This document shows, piece after piece, positions 1-9,648 of a stretch of DNA of 64,000 nucleotides (positions are counted from its first letter, which is position 1; the number at the start of each line of letters is the position of its first letter). The DNA comes from Mycobacterium sp. DL (GTDB taxonomy: Bacteria; Actinomycetota; Actinomycetes; Mycobacteriales; Mycobacteriaceae): assembly GCF_039729195.1 (NCBI RefSeq), contig NZ_CP155796.1, positions 4,092,001-4,156,000 on the forward strand, read 5' to 3'. The translations under genes and the position numbers were made by a program. The notes under the pieces are model-generated. The model was not told where the DNA came from. It saw nothing but the letters and a program-made list of their open reading frames with translations, and searched no databases.

Positions 1-337
1 TGTCCTGCTTGCCGTTGGCCGCGAACTCCGGCCAGTACGAGGCGACCGGGGCGAACGGGTCCAGCACACCTCGGTCGACGAGAATCAACGCGGCCAACGA
101 GGTGAGGGTCTTGGTGCAGGACCAGAAGTTGACGATCGTGTCCTGCTGCCAGGGTGATGTCTGCGCCCGATCGGCGTGCCCGCCCCAGATGTCGGCGACC
201 AGCTCACCGTCGATGTCCACGGCGATCGATGCGCCGAGTTCCTCGCCGCGCGCCAGCTCGTCGGCCAGCGCTTCGGCGAGGGGGTCGAACCGGGAATCCC
301 ACCGGCCTCGAACGGTCTCGCCGACGTCGTCGGTCAT
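1..337 (-). CDS. Serine hydrolase of the beta-lactamase/EstB family (3' part outside window)
   Basis: Partial gene; only the first 112 codons are present and the C-terminus lies left of the window. The visible protein has a Ser-Cys-Thr-Lys quartet at residues 73-76 inside [15 protein letters not shown]. This is the SxxK nucleophile/base motif of class C beta-lactamases, PBP-like esterases (EstB) and lipases of the LipE/LipD type. The later YxN and HxG motifs cannot be seen, so esterase and peptidase cannot be told apart. No signal peptide is visible, which suggests a cytosolic esterase. Its ATG overlaps the TGA of the allantoicase gene (ATGA), so it is probably translated as the third gene of the uraD-alc operon. 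A link to purine degradation is not established. Confidence 0.8.
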   Translation of the reverse strand, partial: MTDDVGETVRGRWDSRFDPLAEALADELARGEELGASIAVDIDGELVADIWGGHADRAQTSPWQQDTIVNFWSCTKTLTSLAALILVDRGVLDPFAPVASYWPEFAANGKQD

Positions 338-1377
338 GCGCTGGCTTCCCACCGCTCGGTCAGCCGTCGCAGACCTTCGGAGGTCAGTCGGCCGAACAGC
401 CGCAGCCGTGCCATACCGCCGTCGGGGTGGATGTCGAGGCGCACCTCGGTGACGGGATGGGCGGAGCCGGTAGACGGCTCGATCAGGAACCGGTGCTTGG
501 TGTCTGGTTGCAGATCGGTGAGCGGCACCAGGTCGAACCACTCGCCGTCGCCGTCGCGGCCCCGCAGCCGGGCGGAGCCGGGCGCATTGCCGATGAAGTA
601 CGACGTGTCCAGCTCGGCGGCCGCCAGTACACCCTGACCCGCCAAACGTACCTGGACCCAGTCGTTTCCGGCATCACGCCGTCGTGAGGTCTCCCACCCC
701 TCACCCATGGTTCTGGCCGCGCCGGGCAGCAGCAGATTGTTCGGCGAACTGTAGAACATGTTGGAACAGGCGGTGATTCGGCCGCCGTTCTCCAAAGCGG
801 CCAGGTCCAGCGGAAGCTCGGTGAAGCGCGGGTCCAGCAGCCCTTCGCCGTGCACCCGGAGCCGCGCCACGCCGCCGTCGGGGTAGATGGCCAGCCGCAC
901 ATGGGTCCAGCGCCGGGGCGATTCGACGGCGAACGGATTGCGGGTGTCGCCGTTGACCGCCCGCCGCTCGACGATGGTGGTCCACTGCACGTCGTGCGCC
1001 AACTCCTCGGGGGTGGGGTACCCCTCCACGAAGGCGGCCTCGACCGAGATCTCGGGCGGATAGTTTCCGGTGAACCACGCGGTGTCCACCACCACGCCGC
1101 GGATGATGCCCGGGACACCGAGCCGGACGATCGCGCAGTCGTGCGAATCGCTTGTGGCGCCGCGGCGCCGACGGGTCTCCCACCCGTCGTAGATCTGACC
1201 CTTGTGGCCGAACGTGGCCGGCTGATACTCCGGCGCGCCCGGTTTGATCAGGTTCTCTTTTTCGGCGAACACATCGTCGTTGGCCCACAGCACCGCTCCA
1301 CCCGCGGATCGGGCGGCGAGATCGGGAAGGGAGAGGAAGTGGGAGTGTCCGGCGGGTCTTGTCGGTGGAGTGCTCAC
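334..1377 (-). CDS. alc: Allantoicase
   Basis: Hydrolyses allantoate to ureidoglycolate and urea in the cytosol, a late step of purine-ring breakdown. The 347-residue protein shows the two-fold internal repeat of the family: two halves each carry a [13 protein letters not shown] / [11 protein letters not shown] segment and a [18 protein letters not shown] / [18 protein letters not shown] segment. I chose GTG at 1377 because the residues after it (STPPTRPAG...) lead straight into the conserved [11 protein letters not shown] block; a TTG two codons upstream is possible. It lies 25 bp after uraD in the same direction and overlaps the next gene by 4 bp, so the three are likely one operon. Allantoinase and uricase are not in the window. 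Confidence 0.93.
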   Translation of the reverse strand: MSTPPTRPAGHSHFLSLPDLAARSAGGAVLWANDDVFAEKENLIKPGAPEYQPATFGHKGQIYDGWETRRRRGATSDSHDCAIVRLGVPGIIRGVVVDTAWFTGNYPPEISVEAAFVEGYPTPEELAHDVQWTTIVERRAVNGDTRNPFAVESPRRWTHVRLAIYPDGGVARLRVHGEGLLDPRFTELPLDLAALENGGRITACSNMFYSSPNNLLLPGAARTMGEGWETSRRRDAGNDWVQVRLAGQGVLAAAELDTSYFIGNAPGSARLRGRDGDGEWFDLVPLTDLQPDTKHRFLIEPSTGSAHPVTEVRLDIHPDGGMARLRLFGRLTSEGLRRLTERWEASA

Positions 1378-1402
1378 CGGCAAAGCCTAGGCGAGCAGCC
1401 GG

Positions 1403-1924
1403 TCACCAGTTGTCGTAGCCGCCCTCGGGGCCGAGCATGCGCTCGAGTCGGGTTCGGTTGATGCGGGCCAGCTCGTTGCGGACGATCTTGCGCTCGGTCT
1501 CGTGGTCGTTGTGCAACCGGTCGCGCAGCGTGGCGAGCACGTCGTCGGCGCGGTAGCCGTTGATGAACATCACGAACCCGAAGCCGAAATGCTGCAGGTA
1601 GGTCTTCGACGCCGCCGCCAACTCGGCCATCATCTCGGGGCGCTCGTCGGTGATGGCGCACTGCTCGGCCTGCGACTTCTCGCTGCCCGGCCGCCGGCCG
1701 ACGTCCGGGTAGGCCTCCAGGATGGAGTCGACGGACTCCTCGCTCAGCCCGAACAGCAGCGAGTCGGCACAGCGGTACAGCTGCTCGTAGGTGTCGAAGG
1801 GGCGGGCCCGCACCAGATCGGCGGCCAGCGGGACGCTGTAGCAGCACTCGTAGACGGCGTGCACGGCGCGGCGCATCGGCATCGCGTTGAACGCGTCCAG
1901 CCCCAGTCCCTGATGCAACAGCAC
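1403..1924 (-). CDS. uraD: OHCU decarboxylase (2-oxo-4-hydroxy-4-carboxy-5-ureidoimidazoline decarboxylase)
   Basis: Converts OHCU, the hydrolysis product of 5-hydroxyisourate, to (S)-allantoin. The 173-residue protein has the family start (GLGLDAFNAMP), a conserved YECCYS motif, and the C-terminal FGFVMFINGYRADDVLA...RLHNDHETER block followed by a basic helix. GTG at 1924 gives the usual family length; a longer reading to GTG 1978 adds an unconserved tail. First gene of an apparent uraD-alc operon reading away from ppa. The enzyme feeds allantoin towards the allantoicase next door, but allantoinase must be encoded elsewhere. Confidence 0.88.
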   Translation of the reverse strand: MLLHQGLGLDAFNAMPMRRAVHAVYECCYSVPLAADLVRARPFDTYEQLYRCADSLLFGLSEESVDSILEAYPDVGRRPGSEKSQAEQCAITDERPEMMAELAAASKTYLQHFGFGFVMFINGYRADDVLATLRDRLHNDHETERKIVRNELARINRTRLERMLGPEGGYDNW

Positions 1925-2017
1925 AACGCCATGATCGAAGGCCGAAGGGACAGCTGCGTTACGTCGTGTTACAGGCACGCAAATTCCCGCGGTGACCTGA
2001 GTCTCAAACCGGCCGGA

Positions 2018-2503
2018 TCAGTGGCCCTCGGTCTTGAACCGCTCGACCGAGCGCAACACCTCGGCCTCGGCCTCGGCACGACCCACCCAGTCGGCGGCTT
2101 CGACGAACTTGCCGGGTTCGAGGTCCTTGTAGTGCACGAAGAAGTGCTTGATGGCGTCGAGTTCGAACGACGAGATGTCGCCGATATCGGTGATGTGGTC
2201 CCACCGCGGGTCGGCGAGCACGCACAGCACTTTGTCGTCGCCGCCCTTCTCGTCGGTCATCCGGAACATGCCGACCGGGCGGGCCTCGACGATGCATCCC
2301 GGGAAGACCGGTTCGGGCAGCAGGACCAGCGCGTCCAGCGGATCGCCGTCCTCGCCGAGGGTGTCCTCGATGTAGCCGTAGTCCGTCGGGTATCCCATCG
2401 CCGTGAACAGATAGCGGTCCAGCTTCACCTTCCCGCTGTCGTGGTCCACCTCATACTTGTTGCGCGATCCCTTCTGGATCTCGATGAGGACATCGAACTG
2501 CAC
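2018..2503 (-). CDS. ppa: Inorganic pyrophosphatase
   Basis: Soluble family I pyrophosphatase that hydrolyses PPi made in biosynthesis and pulls those reactions forward. The 161-residue protein contains the signature [10 protein letters not shown] with the metal-binding aspartates, the N-terminal [13 protein letters not shown] substrate loop, and the [16 protein letters not shown] block. GTG at 2503 is supported by an AAGGAG ribosome-binding site 8 bp upstream and by the family N-terminus (VQFDV). A much longer open frame to about 3031 is non-coding extension into the divergent dacB gene. Divergent from the carboxypeptidase gene, as in M. tuberculosis Rv3628/Rv3627c. Confidence 0.97.
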   Translation of the reverse strand: MQFDVLIEIQKGSRNKYEVDHDSGKVKLDRYLFTAMGYPTDYGYIEDTLGEDGDPLDALVLLPEPVFPGCIVEARPVGMFRMTDEKGGDDKVLCVLADPRWDHITDIGDISSFELDAIKHFFVHYKDLEPGKFVEAADWVGRAEAEAEVLRSVERFKTEGH

Positions 2504-2615
2504 CGGGGGACTCCTTCGGCTCAGGGTCGCCTGCTGGCGACGCGGGTTAACACTAAACGAGCGATACCCTGCTCTACAGGGGTGGCTCGGGTAGTCGATC
2601 GAGAGCAGGAGATAC

Positions 2616-3989
2616 ATGCGTCCCACTCGGTGGCGGCGATCCACCCACGTGGTGGTGGGGGTGGCGGTACTGCTGCTGGTTGTCGTCGTCGTGGCGGCGG
2701 CTGCACTGTTGACCGCGGGGCGGTCCGATGAACTGGCCGTGGAGCCCGCGCCTGCGCCGGCCACCGCCCAACCGGCTGTGGTGCCGGTGCCCGACACCGC
2801 GGACGCGCCGACCGCAGACGGGCTGGCCGCGGCCCTGGCGCCGGTACTGGCCGACCCCAATCTGGGCATGTTCACCGGGCGCATCACCGACGCGCTGACG
2901 GGCCGGGAGATCTGGGCCCAGGGTGCCGACGTACCGATGCAGCCGGCGTCGACGAACAAGCTGCTGACCGCTGCGGCGGCGTTGCTGACGCTCGACCGCG
3001 ACGACCGGTTGACCACGCGGGTGCGCAGCACCTCGCCCGGAGTGGTGGTGCTGGTGGGCGGTGGTGATCAGACGCTGTCGGCGGCATCGGACGACGAGGA
3101 CACCTGGTACCGGGATGCGGCGCGGATCTCCGATCTGGCCGATCAGGTGCGGCGCAGCGGCACCGCCGTCAACACCGTGCAGGTGGATGTCAGCGCCTAT
3201 ACCGGGCCGTCGATGGCCGTGGGCTGGGATCCGCTGGACATCGACGGCGGGGACATCGCGCCGATGGAGGCGGTGATGCTCGACGGCGGCCGCACCCAGC
3301 CGGTGACCGTGGAGTCGCGGCGGTCCAAGACGCCTGCGCTGGATGCCGGCCGGGCCCTGGCGGTGGCCTTGCGCATCGACCCGGCGAGGGTGACGGTGCT
3401 GCCGAGGGCGGCGGGCGGCGGGACGGAGATCGCCTCGGTGCAGTCGCCGCCGCTGATGCAGCGACTGCGCGACATGGTCAACCTGTCCGACAACGTGATG
3501 GCGGAGTCCATCGGCCGCGAGGTCGCCGCCCACCTCGACCAGCCCCGCAGCTTCGACGGTGCCGCCCGGGCCGTGCTGAGCACCCTCGACGACGCCGGCA
3601 TCAACATCTCCGGAGCGCGGCTGTTCGACTCGAGCGGGCTTTCGGTGGATGACCGGCTGACCGCCAGAACCCTCGACGAACTCGTCAACGCCGCGGCCGG
3701 CGACGCCCAGCCCGACCTGCGCCCCCTGGTCGACCTGCTGCCGATAGCCGGGGGCAGCGGCACGCTGTCCTACCGCTATCACGACACCGAGCAGGGTCGC
3801 GCCGCCCTGGGCTACCTGCGGGCCAAGACAGGCTCGCTGACCGGTACCAACACGCTGGCCGGAATCGTCACCGACGAGAGTGGGCGGGTGCTCACCTTCG
3901 CTCTGCTGTCCAACGACGCCGGTCCGACCGGCCGCACCTCACTCGATGCGTTCGCCGCGGTGCTGCGCTCATGCGGATGCCGCACATGA
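2616..3989 (+). CDS. dacB: D-alanyl-D-alanine carboxypeptidase/endopeptidase, PBP4 type (Rv3627c-like)
   Basis: Peptidase family S13 penicillin-binding protein that trims peptidoglycan stem peptides outside the membrane. The 457-residue protein has a basic N-terminus and one long hydrophobic stretch (about residues 11-32), which is a signal anchor, followed by a Pro/Ala-rich linker. All three active-site motifs are present: SxxK at S112-K115 (STNK), SxN at S291-N293 (SDN) and KTG at K404-G406. Its TGA overlaps the ATG of the next gene (ATGA), so the two are translationally coupled. First gene of a run with Rv3626c-like, tilS and hpt. Confidence 0.93.
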   Translation: MRPTRWRRSTHVVVGVAVLLLVVVVVAAAALLTAGRSDELAVEPAPAPATAQPAVVPVPDTADAPTADGLAAALAPVLADPNLGMFTGRITDALTGREIWAQGADVPMQPASTNKLLTAAAALLTLDRDDRLTTRVRSTSPGVVVLVGGGDQTLSAASDDEDTWYRDAARISDLADQVRRSGTAVNTVQVDVSAYTGPSMAVGWDPLDIDGGDIAPMEAVMLDGGRTQPVTVESRRSKTPALDAGRALAVALRIDPARVTVLPRAAGGGTEIASVQSPPLMQRLRDMVNLSDNVMAESIGREVAAHLDQPRSFDGAARAVLSTLDDAGINISGARLFDSSGLSVDDRLTARTLDELVNAAAGDAQPDLRPLVDLLPIAGGSGTLSYRYHDTEQGRAALGYLRAKTGSLTGTNTLAGIVTDESGRVLTFALLSNDAGPTGRTSLDAFAAVLRSCGCRT

Positions 3990-5053
3990 GCCAGCAGAAC
4001 GGGTCCGGCTTCTCCGTCGGCCGTGCCGTCGACTGGAAGCTGGCCGCGACGCTCGGGGGGAAGCTGGCCCGCCCGGAACCCGCCGCCACCGACTACACCC
4101 GCAGGCAGGCGATCGAGCAGCTCGCCGAGTCCGCCCGCAGGTCCGAACTGCCGGTCCGCGAGGTGACCGGGCTCATCGAGGGCGGCGAGATCCAGGAGGC
4201 GCGGGTCGTCAACCGACCGGAGTGGATCGGCGCCGCAGCCCGGTCGATGCGGGCCATGACCGGCGGCGGCCACGACGGCGACGTCAAGCCAAGGGCGGTC
4301 ACCGGCCGCATCGCGGGAGCCCAGACCGGGGCGGTGCTGGCGTTCGTGTCCTCGGGCATACTCGGCCAGTACGACCCGTTCGCTACAGGCGGTGGCGAGC
4401 TACTGCTGGTGTATCCCAACGTGATTGCGGTCGAACGACAGCTGCGCGTGAACCCCGCGGACTTCCGGATGTGGGTGTGCCTGCACGAGGTGACCCACCG
4501 GGTGCAGTTCCGCGCCAACCCGTGGTTGGCCGACCACATGACGGGTGCGCTGGCGGTGTTGACCGAGGACGCCGGCGAAGACGTGACGCAGGTCGTCGGC
4601 CGGCTCGCCGGGTACGTGCGTGGACTGCGGGACGGTTCCAAAGACGATGACCCACAGTCGGATTCAGGTGTTCTCGGGTTGCTCCGGGCGGTGCAGTCCG
4701 AGCCGCAGCGGGCGGCGCTCGACAAGCTCCTGGTGCTGGGCACGCTGCTGGAAGGCCATGCCGAGCATGTGATGGATGCGGTCGGACCCGCCGTGGTGCC
4801 GTCGGTCGCGACGATCAGGCGCCGGTTCGACGAACGCCGACAGCGCAAACAGCCCCCCTTGCAGCGGTTGATGCGCGCGCTGATGGGCATCGACGCGAAG
4901 ATGAACCAGTACACCCGCGGCAAGGCCTTCGTGGACGACGTCGTGGCGAAGGTGGGCATGCAGCGGTTCAACGCCGTCTGGTCGGATGCCGAAACCCTGC
5001 CGCTGCCAAGCGAAATCGATGAGCCACAGCGGTGGATCGACCGCGTGCTGTAG
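3986..5053 (+). CDS. Zinc-dependent metalloprotease-like protein, DUF2342 (Rv3626c-like)
   Basis: Conserved actinobacterial protein of 355 residues, sometimes labelled coenzyme F420 biosynthesis-associated; its substrate is unknown. It carries a gluzincin-type HEVTH motif at residues 167-171 (HExxH pattern) in the block FRMWVCLHEVTHRVQF, and a downstream GHAEHVMD segment that could supply the third zinc ligand. No signal peptide is evident, so it is probably cytosolic. I chose the ATG at 3986 because it overlaps the dacB stop; an upstream ATG at 3971 is possible but lies deep in dacB. It overlaps tilS by 22 bp. The order dacB-this-tilS-hpt matches M. tuberculosis. Confidence 0.88.
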   Translation: MSQQNGSGFSVGRAVDWKLAATLGGKLARPEPAATDYTRRQAIEQLAESARRSELPVREVTGLIEGGEIQEARVVNRPEWIGAAARSMRAMTGGGHDGDVKPRAVTGRIAGAQTGAVLAFVSSGILGQYDPFATGGGELLLVYPNVIAVERQLRVNPADFRMWVCLHEVTHRVQFRANPWLADHMTGALAVLTEDAGEDVTQVVGRLAGYVRGLRDGSKDDDPQSDSGVLGLLRAVQSEPQRAALDKLLVLGTLLEGHAEHVMDAVGPAVVPSVATIRRRFDERRQRKQPPLQRLMRALMGIDAKMNQYTRGKAFVDDVVAKVGMQRFNAVWSDAETLPLPSEIDEPQRWIDRVL

Positions 5054-6018
5054 CCGAGCTGCGAAGGGTGGTCGCGCGCTTCGCCGGTGACCACGCGGCA
5101 GGCTCGGACCGATGGTGCGTCGCGCTGTCGGGCGGACCCGACTCGCTGGCGCTGACGGCCGCCGCGGCGGAGGTGCTGCCCACCACCGCGCTGATCGTCG
5201 ACCACGGGCTGCAGCCCGGCTCGGCGTCGGTCGCCACCACCGCGCGCGATCAGGCGCTTGCGCTGGGTTGTGTTGCCGCAGAGGTGCTCCGTGTCGACGT
5301 GGGCACGACGGGAGGCCCGGAGGCCGCGGCCCGGTCAGCACGCTACCGGGCGCTGGAGGCGGCCCGCGGCGGTGCGCCGGTACTGCTGGCGCACACACTC
5401 GACGACCAGGCCGAGACGGTGCTGCTGGGGCTGGGCCGGGGCTCTGGGGCCCGCTCGATCGCCGGCATGAAACCGTATGACCCGCCGTGGTGCCGCCCGC
5501 TGCTCGGCGTGCGGCGCGACCTGACCCACCTGGTGTGCGCCGAACTGGGGCTGAGCGCGTGGCAGGATCCGCACAACTCCGACCGGCGCTTCACCAGGGT
5601 GCGACTGCGCGGCGAGGTGCTGCCGCTGCTGGAGGATGTCCTCGGCGGCGGGGTGGCCGAGGCGCTGGCGCGCACGGCGACCGCGTTGCGTGAGGACACC
5701 GACACCCTCGACGGCATGGCCGCCGACGCGCTCTCCGGGATCGTCGAGGTCGGTGACGTGCCCACCACATCGATCGCCCCCCTGCCCACTGCCGCGCTCG
5801 CCCCGCTGCCGGACGCGGTTCGGCGCAGGGTGATCAGGGGCTGGCTTCTCGCCGGCGGGGCCGTCGGGCTGACCGACGTCCAGTTGCGGGCCGTGGACGC
5901 TCTGGTCACCGCGTGGCGGGGCCAGGGCGGGGTGGCGGTGCCCGGCGCCGCTCCCCGGATGCGGCTGTTCGCGGGCCGTCGCAAGGACATGCTGGTGCTG
6001 TACCGAGAGGCGGTCTGA
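5032..6018 (+). CDS. tilS: tRNA(Ile)-lysidine synthase
   Basis: Modifies C34 of the CAU-anticodon tRNA-Ile to lysidine with ATP and lysine, changing both codon reading and charging. The 328-residue protein has the N-type ATP-pyrophosphatase P-loop SGGPDS near residue 34, the [11 protein letters not shown] strand, and the [22 protein letters not shown] motif with catalytic aspartates. The start is a GTG inside the preceding gene (22-bp overlap). It is followed 44 bp later by hpt. The tilS-hpt pairing is widely conserved in bacteria, which supports both assignments. Confidence 0.95.
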   Translation: MDRPRAVAELRRVVARFAGDHAAGSDRWCVALSGGPDSLALTAAAAEVLPTTALIVDHGLQPGSASVATTARDQALALGCVAAEVLRVDVGTTGGPEAAARSARYRALEAARGGAPVLLAHTLDDQAETVLLGLGRGSGARSIAGMKPYDPPWCRPLLGVRRDLTHLVCAELGLSAWQDPHNSDRRFTRVRLRGEVLPLLEDVLGGGVAEALARTATALREDTDTLDGMAADALSGIVEVGDVPTTSIAPLPTAALAPLPDAVRRRVIRGWLLAGGAVGLTDVQLRAVDALVTAWRGQGGVAVPGAAPRMRLFAGRRKDMLVLYREAV

Positions 6019-6062
6019 GGCTCGCGTTGGTCATCCCGGCCACCGCATGGCACGCTGTGCAC

Positions 6063-6641
6063 GTGCCTGCGCATACCGCGGACTTGTATCCCGGGGACAT
6101 CAAGTCGGTGTTGTTGTCCGAAGATCAGATCCAAGCCAAGACCGCCGAACTCGCAGCGCTCGTAGGCGCTCATTACCAGGACGGATCCTCAGGGCAGGAT
6201 CTGCTCCTCATCACGGTGCTCAAGGGCGCGGTCATGTTCGTCACGGATCTGGCCAGGGCGATCCCGTTGCCCACCCAGTTGGAGTTCATGGCTGTCAGCT
6301 CCTATGGCTCGTCCACGTCGTCGTCGGGTGTGGTGCGCATCCTCAAGGACCTCGACCGGGACATCAACGACCGGGACGTGCTGATCGTCGAGGACATCGT
6401 CGACTCCGGGCTGACGCTGAAGTGGTTGCTGCGCAACCTCGCCACTCGCCATCCCCGGTCACTGAAGGTATGCACGCTGCTGCGTAAACCCGATGCCGTC
6501 CGCGTCGATCTCGACATCGACTTCATCGGGTTCGACATCCCCAACGAGTTCGTCGTCGGCTACGGCCTCGATTATGCGGAGCGCTACCGCGACCTGCCCT
6601 ACATCGGCACCCTCGACCCGAGGGTGTACGAAGACCACTAG
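6063..6641 (+). CDS. hpt: Hypoxanthine phosphoribosyltransferase
   Basis: Salvages hypoxanthine and guanine to IMP and GMP using PRPP. The 192-residue protein shows the PRPP-binding motif [14 protein letters not shown], the [13 protein letters not shown] strand with its loop lysine, and the flexible-loop region [16 protein letters not shown]. The C-terminal [21 protein letters not shown] block is characteristic of bacterial HPRT. The start is uncertain: GTG 6063 is used, with GTG 6057 two codons upstream equally possible, and neither has a clear ribosome-binding site. Last gene of the dacB-tilS-hpt run. Confidence 0.95.
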   Translation: MPAHTADLYPGDIKSVLLSEDQIQAKTAELAALVGAHYQDGSSGQDLLLITVLKGAVMFVTDLARAIPLPTQLEFMAVSSYGSSTSSSGVVRILKDLDRDINDRDVLIVEDIVDSGLTLKWLLRNLATRHPRSLKVCTLLRKPDAVRVDLDIDFIGFDIPNEFVVGYGLDYAERYRDLPYIGTLDPRVYEDH

Positions 6642-6659
6642 GCGGCGCAGAATGCGGAG

Positions 6660-8885
6660 ATGACCACCGCCCTCCGGATCTGTCCACTGTGCGAAGCGAC
6701 CTGCGGCCTGACGTTGACGATCGACGACGGGCGGGTGACCGGTGCGCGAGGTGACCACGACGACGTCTTCAGTTCGGGCTTCATCTGCCCGAAGGGTGCA
6801 AGTTTCGCCGAGCTCGACAACGATCCGGACCGCCTGAGCGCGCCACTGATCCGTCGGGACGGCGTCCTGACCGAGGCGACGTGGGACGAGGCGTTCGCCG
6901 CCGTCGCCGACGGCCTCGGCGCGGTCGTCCGTGACCACGGCGGATCCTCGGTCGGGGTGTATCTCGGTAATCCCAACGCGCACACCGTCGCCGGAGCGCT
7001 CTACCCGCCGCTCATCGTCCGCGGGGTCGGCACCCACCAGGTCTACTCGGCCAGCACGCTGGACCAGATGCCCAAGCACGTCTCGCTGGGCCTGATGTTC
7101 GGCAGCCCCGTCGCGTTCACGGTGCCCGACCTCGACCGCACCGACTATCTGGTGGTCATCGGGGCGAACCCGCTGGTGTCCAACGGCAGCCTGGCCACCG
7201 CCGCCGACTTCGGCGGCAAGCTACGCAAGCTGCGCAAGCGCGGGGGCACGCTCGTCGTGATCGACCCCGCCCGCACCCGCACCGCCGAACTCGCCGACCG
7301 GCACCTGGCGCCGCGACCCGGCACCGACGCCGCACTGCTGGGTGCCGTCGTCAACGTGCTGTTCGACGAGGATCTGGTGACGCTCGGGGCGTTGGCCGAC
7401 TATGTGGCCGGTCTGGACGAGGTCCGCGACGTCGCCCGGGATTTCACCCCGGAGATCGTCGCGGCGCACTGCGGGATCGAAGCCGACGAGATCCGCACCC
7501 TCGCCCGGGAACTCGCCGCCGCGCCCACCGCCGTCGTCTACGGCCGGATGGGCACCTCCACGGTCGAGTTCGGCACGCTGGGCAGCTGGCTGGTGGACGT
7601 CGTCAACATCCTCACCGGGAATCTGGATCGGCCCGGCGGCGCGATGTTCCCGCTCTCGCCGGTGGCCCCGGCACCCCGAGGGCACCGCCCGGGCCGCGGG
7701 TTCTCCACCGGCCGGTGGCACAGCCGGGTCTCCGGTCATCCCGAGGTGCTCTCGGAATTTCCCGTCGTGGCGCTGGCCGAGGAGATCGAGACTCCGGGCG
7801 AGGGGCAGATCAAAGCGATGATCACCATCGCGGGAAACCCGGTGCTCTCCGCCCCGGACGGCGATCGACTCGACAGGGCGCTGGCCGGCGTCGGCTTCAT
7901 GATTTCGGTCGACCCGTACCTCAACGAGACCACCCGCCACGCCGACGTCGTCCTGCCGCCCCCGCCGCCGTCGCGCAGCCCGCACTTCGACTTCGCCCTG
8001 AACAACGTCGCGGTCCGCAACAACGCCCGCTATTCACCACCTGTGCTGGCGTTGCAGGGTCGTCCCGACGAAGCCGAGATCCTGTCGCGAATCGCCTTGG
8101 TGCTCTACGGAATCGGAGTCGATGCCGACCCTGCGCTCGTCGACGAGCAGGTCATCGCCACCACCCTGGCCAAGGAGACCGCCGACGCGGCGTCACCGGT
8201 GGCCGGACGCGACGTCGGCGAGTTGACCGCCATGCTCGACGACGGCCCGGGCTACGAGCGCCGTCTCGACATGATGCTCCGCGTCGGGGCCTACGGCGAC
8301 GCCTTCGGTGCCCGGCCGGACGGTCTGACCCTGCAACGCCTCAAAGCGGCACCGCACGGCATCGACCTGGGGCCGCTGCAGCCGCGACTGCCCGATCTGC
8401 TGCGCACCCCCTCGGGCCTGATCGAGCTCGCGCCGTCCCAGCTGATCGCCGACGCGCAGCGCCTGCGTGACTCGCTGGGCCATCGCAGCGGCGGGTTCGT
8501 CCTGATCGGTCGCCGGCACCTGCGGTCCAACAACAGCTGGATGCACAACCTGCCCGCTCTGGCGGGCGGCACGAACCGGTGCACCCTGCGGATCCATCCC
8601 GACGACGCCGCCGAACTCGGGCTGTCCGACACTGCCGTCGTCAAAGGTTCCGGCGGCGAATTGGTGGTGCCGATCGAGGTCACCGAAGACATCCGCCGCG
8701 GGGTGCTGTCGCTGCCGCACGGCTGGGGACACGACCGGGACGGAACCGGGCAGAAGCTCGCCGCCGGTCAGCCCGGCGTCAACGTCAACCAGCTGAACGA
8801 CGGGGCGGCGGTGGACCCGCTCTCGGGCACCGCGGTGCTCAACGGAATCCCCGTCGTGGTCGAACCGGCGGTGAGCCCGGCATAG
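6660..8885 (+). CDS. Molybdopterin-dependent oxidoreductase (formate dehydrogenase/nitrate reductase superfamily)
   Basis: Soluble 741-residue protein of the DMSO reductase superfamily. The N-terminus CPLCEATCGL...GFICPKG supplies four cysteines in the CxxCxxxC...C spacing that binds a [4Fe-4S] cluster. The bis-MGD-binding domains follow, including NPLVSNGSLATAADFG and GNPVLSAPDGDRL. The C-terminal RHLRSNNSWMHNLP...LPHGWGH block is the molybdopterin dinucleotide-binding domain. No twin-arginine signal is present, so it acts in the cytosol. The physiological substrate cannot be told, and there is no neighbouring electron-transfer subunit. It starts 18 bp after hpt but is functionally unrelated; in M. 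tuberculosis lpqG follows hpt directly, so this looks like an insertion. Confidence 0.88.
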   Translation: MTTALRICPLCEATCGLTLTIDDGRVTGARGDHDDVFSSGFICPKGASFAELDNDPDRLSAPLIRRDGVLTEATWDEAFAAVADGLGAVVRDHGGSSVGVYLGNPNAHTVAGALYPPLIVRGVGTHQVYSASTLDQMPKHVSLGLMFGSPVAFTVPDLDRTDYLVVIGANPLVSNGSLATAADFGGKLRKLRKRGGTLVVIDPARTRTAELADRHLAPRPGTDAALLGAVVNVLFDEDLVTLGALADYVAGLDEVRDVARDFTPEIVAAHCGIEADEIRTLARELAAAPTAVVYGRMGTSTVEFGTLGSWLVDVVNILTGNLDRPGGAMFPLSPVAPAPRGHRPGRGFSTGRWHSRVSGHPEVLSEFPVVALAEEIETPGEGQIKAMITIAGNPVLSAPDGDRLDRALAGVGFMISVDPYLNETTRHADVVLPPPPPSRSPHFDFALNNVAVRNNARYSPPVLALQGRPDEAEILSRIALVLYGIGVDADPALVDEQVIATTLAKETADAASPVAGRDVGELTAMLDDGPGYERRLDMMLRVGAYGDAFGARPDGLTLQRLKAAPHGIDLGPLQPRLPDLLRTPSGLIELAPSQLIADAQRLRDSLGHRSGGFVLIGRRHLRSNNSWMHNLPALAGGTNRCTLRIHPDDAAELGLSDTAVVKGSGGELVVPIEVTEDIRRGVLSLPHGWGHDRDGTGQKLAAGQPGVNVNQLNDGAAVDPLSGTAVLNGIPVVVEPAVSPA

Positions 8886-8892
8886 TGCCAGA

Positions 8893-9633
8893 TCAGGTCA
8901 GTTCCCAGATGACGGTCACCGAGAAGCCGACCGTCTGCTGACCCGGCTCGAGCGGCACCGCGGCCTCCATCATTCCCCGCGGCGCCTGCATCGGGATCGG
9001 CGGTGTCGGGCCGCCCGTCTCCGAGATCGAGATGACGCTGCCGAGATCGAGGCCCGAGAGCTCTGCGTACTGTTCGGCGCGGTCCTTGGCGTCCTCGAAC
9101 GCCCGGGCCCTGGCGTCGCGCACCAACTGCGAATCGTCCTCGATGGAGTAGCTGATCGAGTTGATCCGGGTGGCGTTGCCGCCGGTGCTGACGATCAGGC
9201 CGATCGCGTCCGAGGCCAGGTCGAGGTCGCGGATCGTCACGTTGATCGAGTTGGTGGCGCGGTAGGCGGCGATGGTGGTGTCGTCGGCGCCGTACTGCGG
9301 CTGCAGGTCGGCCTGCGTGGTGGCCAGGTCGTTGCGGTCGATACCGAGTTCGACGAGCGCGTCGATGACGGCCTGCTGACGCTCGTTGGTCTGGTTCATC
9401 GCGCCGGTGGCGTCGGGTGCCAGGAACTCCATCGACGCGTTCACGGTCAGCGTGTCGGGTGAGCCCTGGACCTGCCCGGCGCCGACGACCGTCACCTGGC
9501 GGGTGTCGGCATCGGGGGTCAGCGTCGGGCCCGGCTGGGCATCACACGCGGTCAGCGCAACGGCTGCGGCGCCCGTCGCGGCGAGGCACATGAGCTTGGT
9601 CCTGGCCGTCTTCACTCCCGGTGCGATCGACAT
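8893..9633 (-). CDS. lpqG: SIMPL-domain (DUF541) lipoprotein, LpqG-like
   Basis: Predicted surface lipoprotein of 246 residues. The N-terminus is basic, then hydrophobic, and ends in the lipobox LTAC with the lipidated cysteine at residue 30. The mature part is a SIMPL/DUF541 domain, recognisable from TRQVTVVGAGQVQGSPDTLTVNA and the ARARAFEDAKDRAEQYAELSGL helix. The function of the family is not known in detail. ATG 9633 is preferred to a GTG three codons upstream. It follows ephA by 15 bp on the same strand and converges with the molybdopterin oxidoreductase. Position and sequence match M. tuberculosis Rv3623 (lpqG). Confidence 0.9.
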   Translation of the reverse strand: MSIAPGVKTARTKLMCLAATGAAAVALTACDAQPGPTLTPDADTRQVTVVGAGQVQGSPDTLTVNASMEFLAPDATGAMNQTNERQQAVIDALVELGIDRNDLATTQADLQPQYGADDTTIAAYRATNSINVTIRDLDLASDAIGLIVSTGGNATRINSISYSIEDDSQLVRDARARAFEDAKDRAEQYAELSGLDLGSVISISETGGPTPPIPMQAPRGMMEAAVPLEPGQQTVGFSVTVIWELT

Positions 9634-9648
9634 TCCTGGCACCCTAGG

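Noticed and set aside
2504..3031. N-terminal extension of ppa to 3031
   Set aside because: The extension is antisense to dacB, and the true GTG at 2503 has an AAGGAG site and the family N-terminus.
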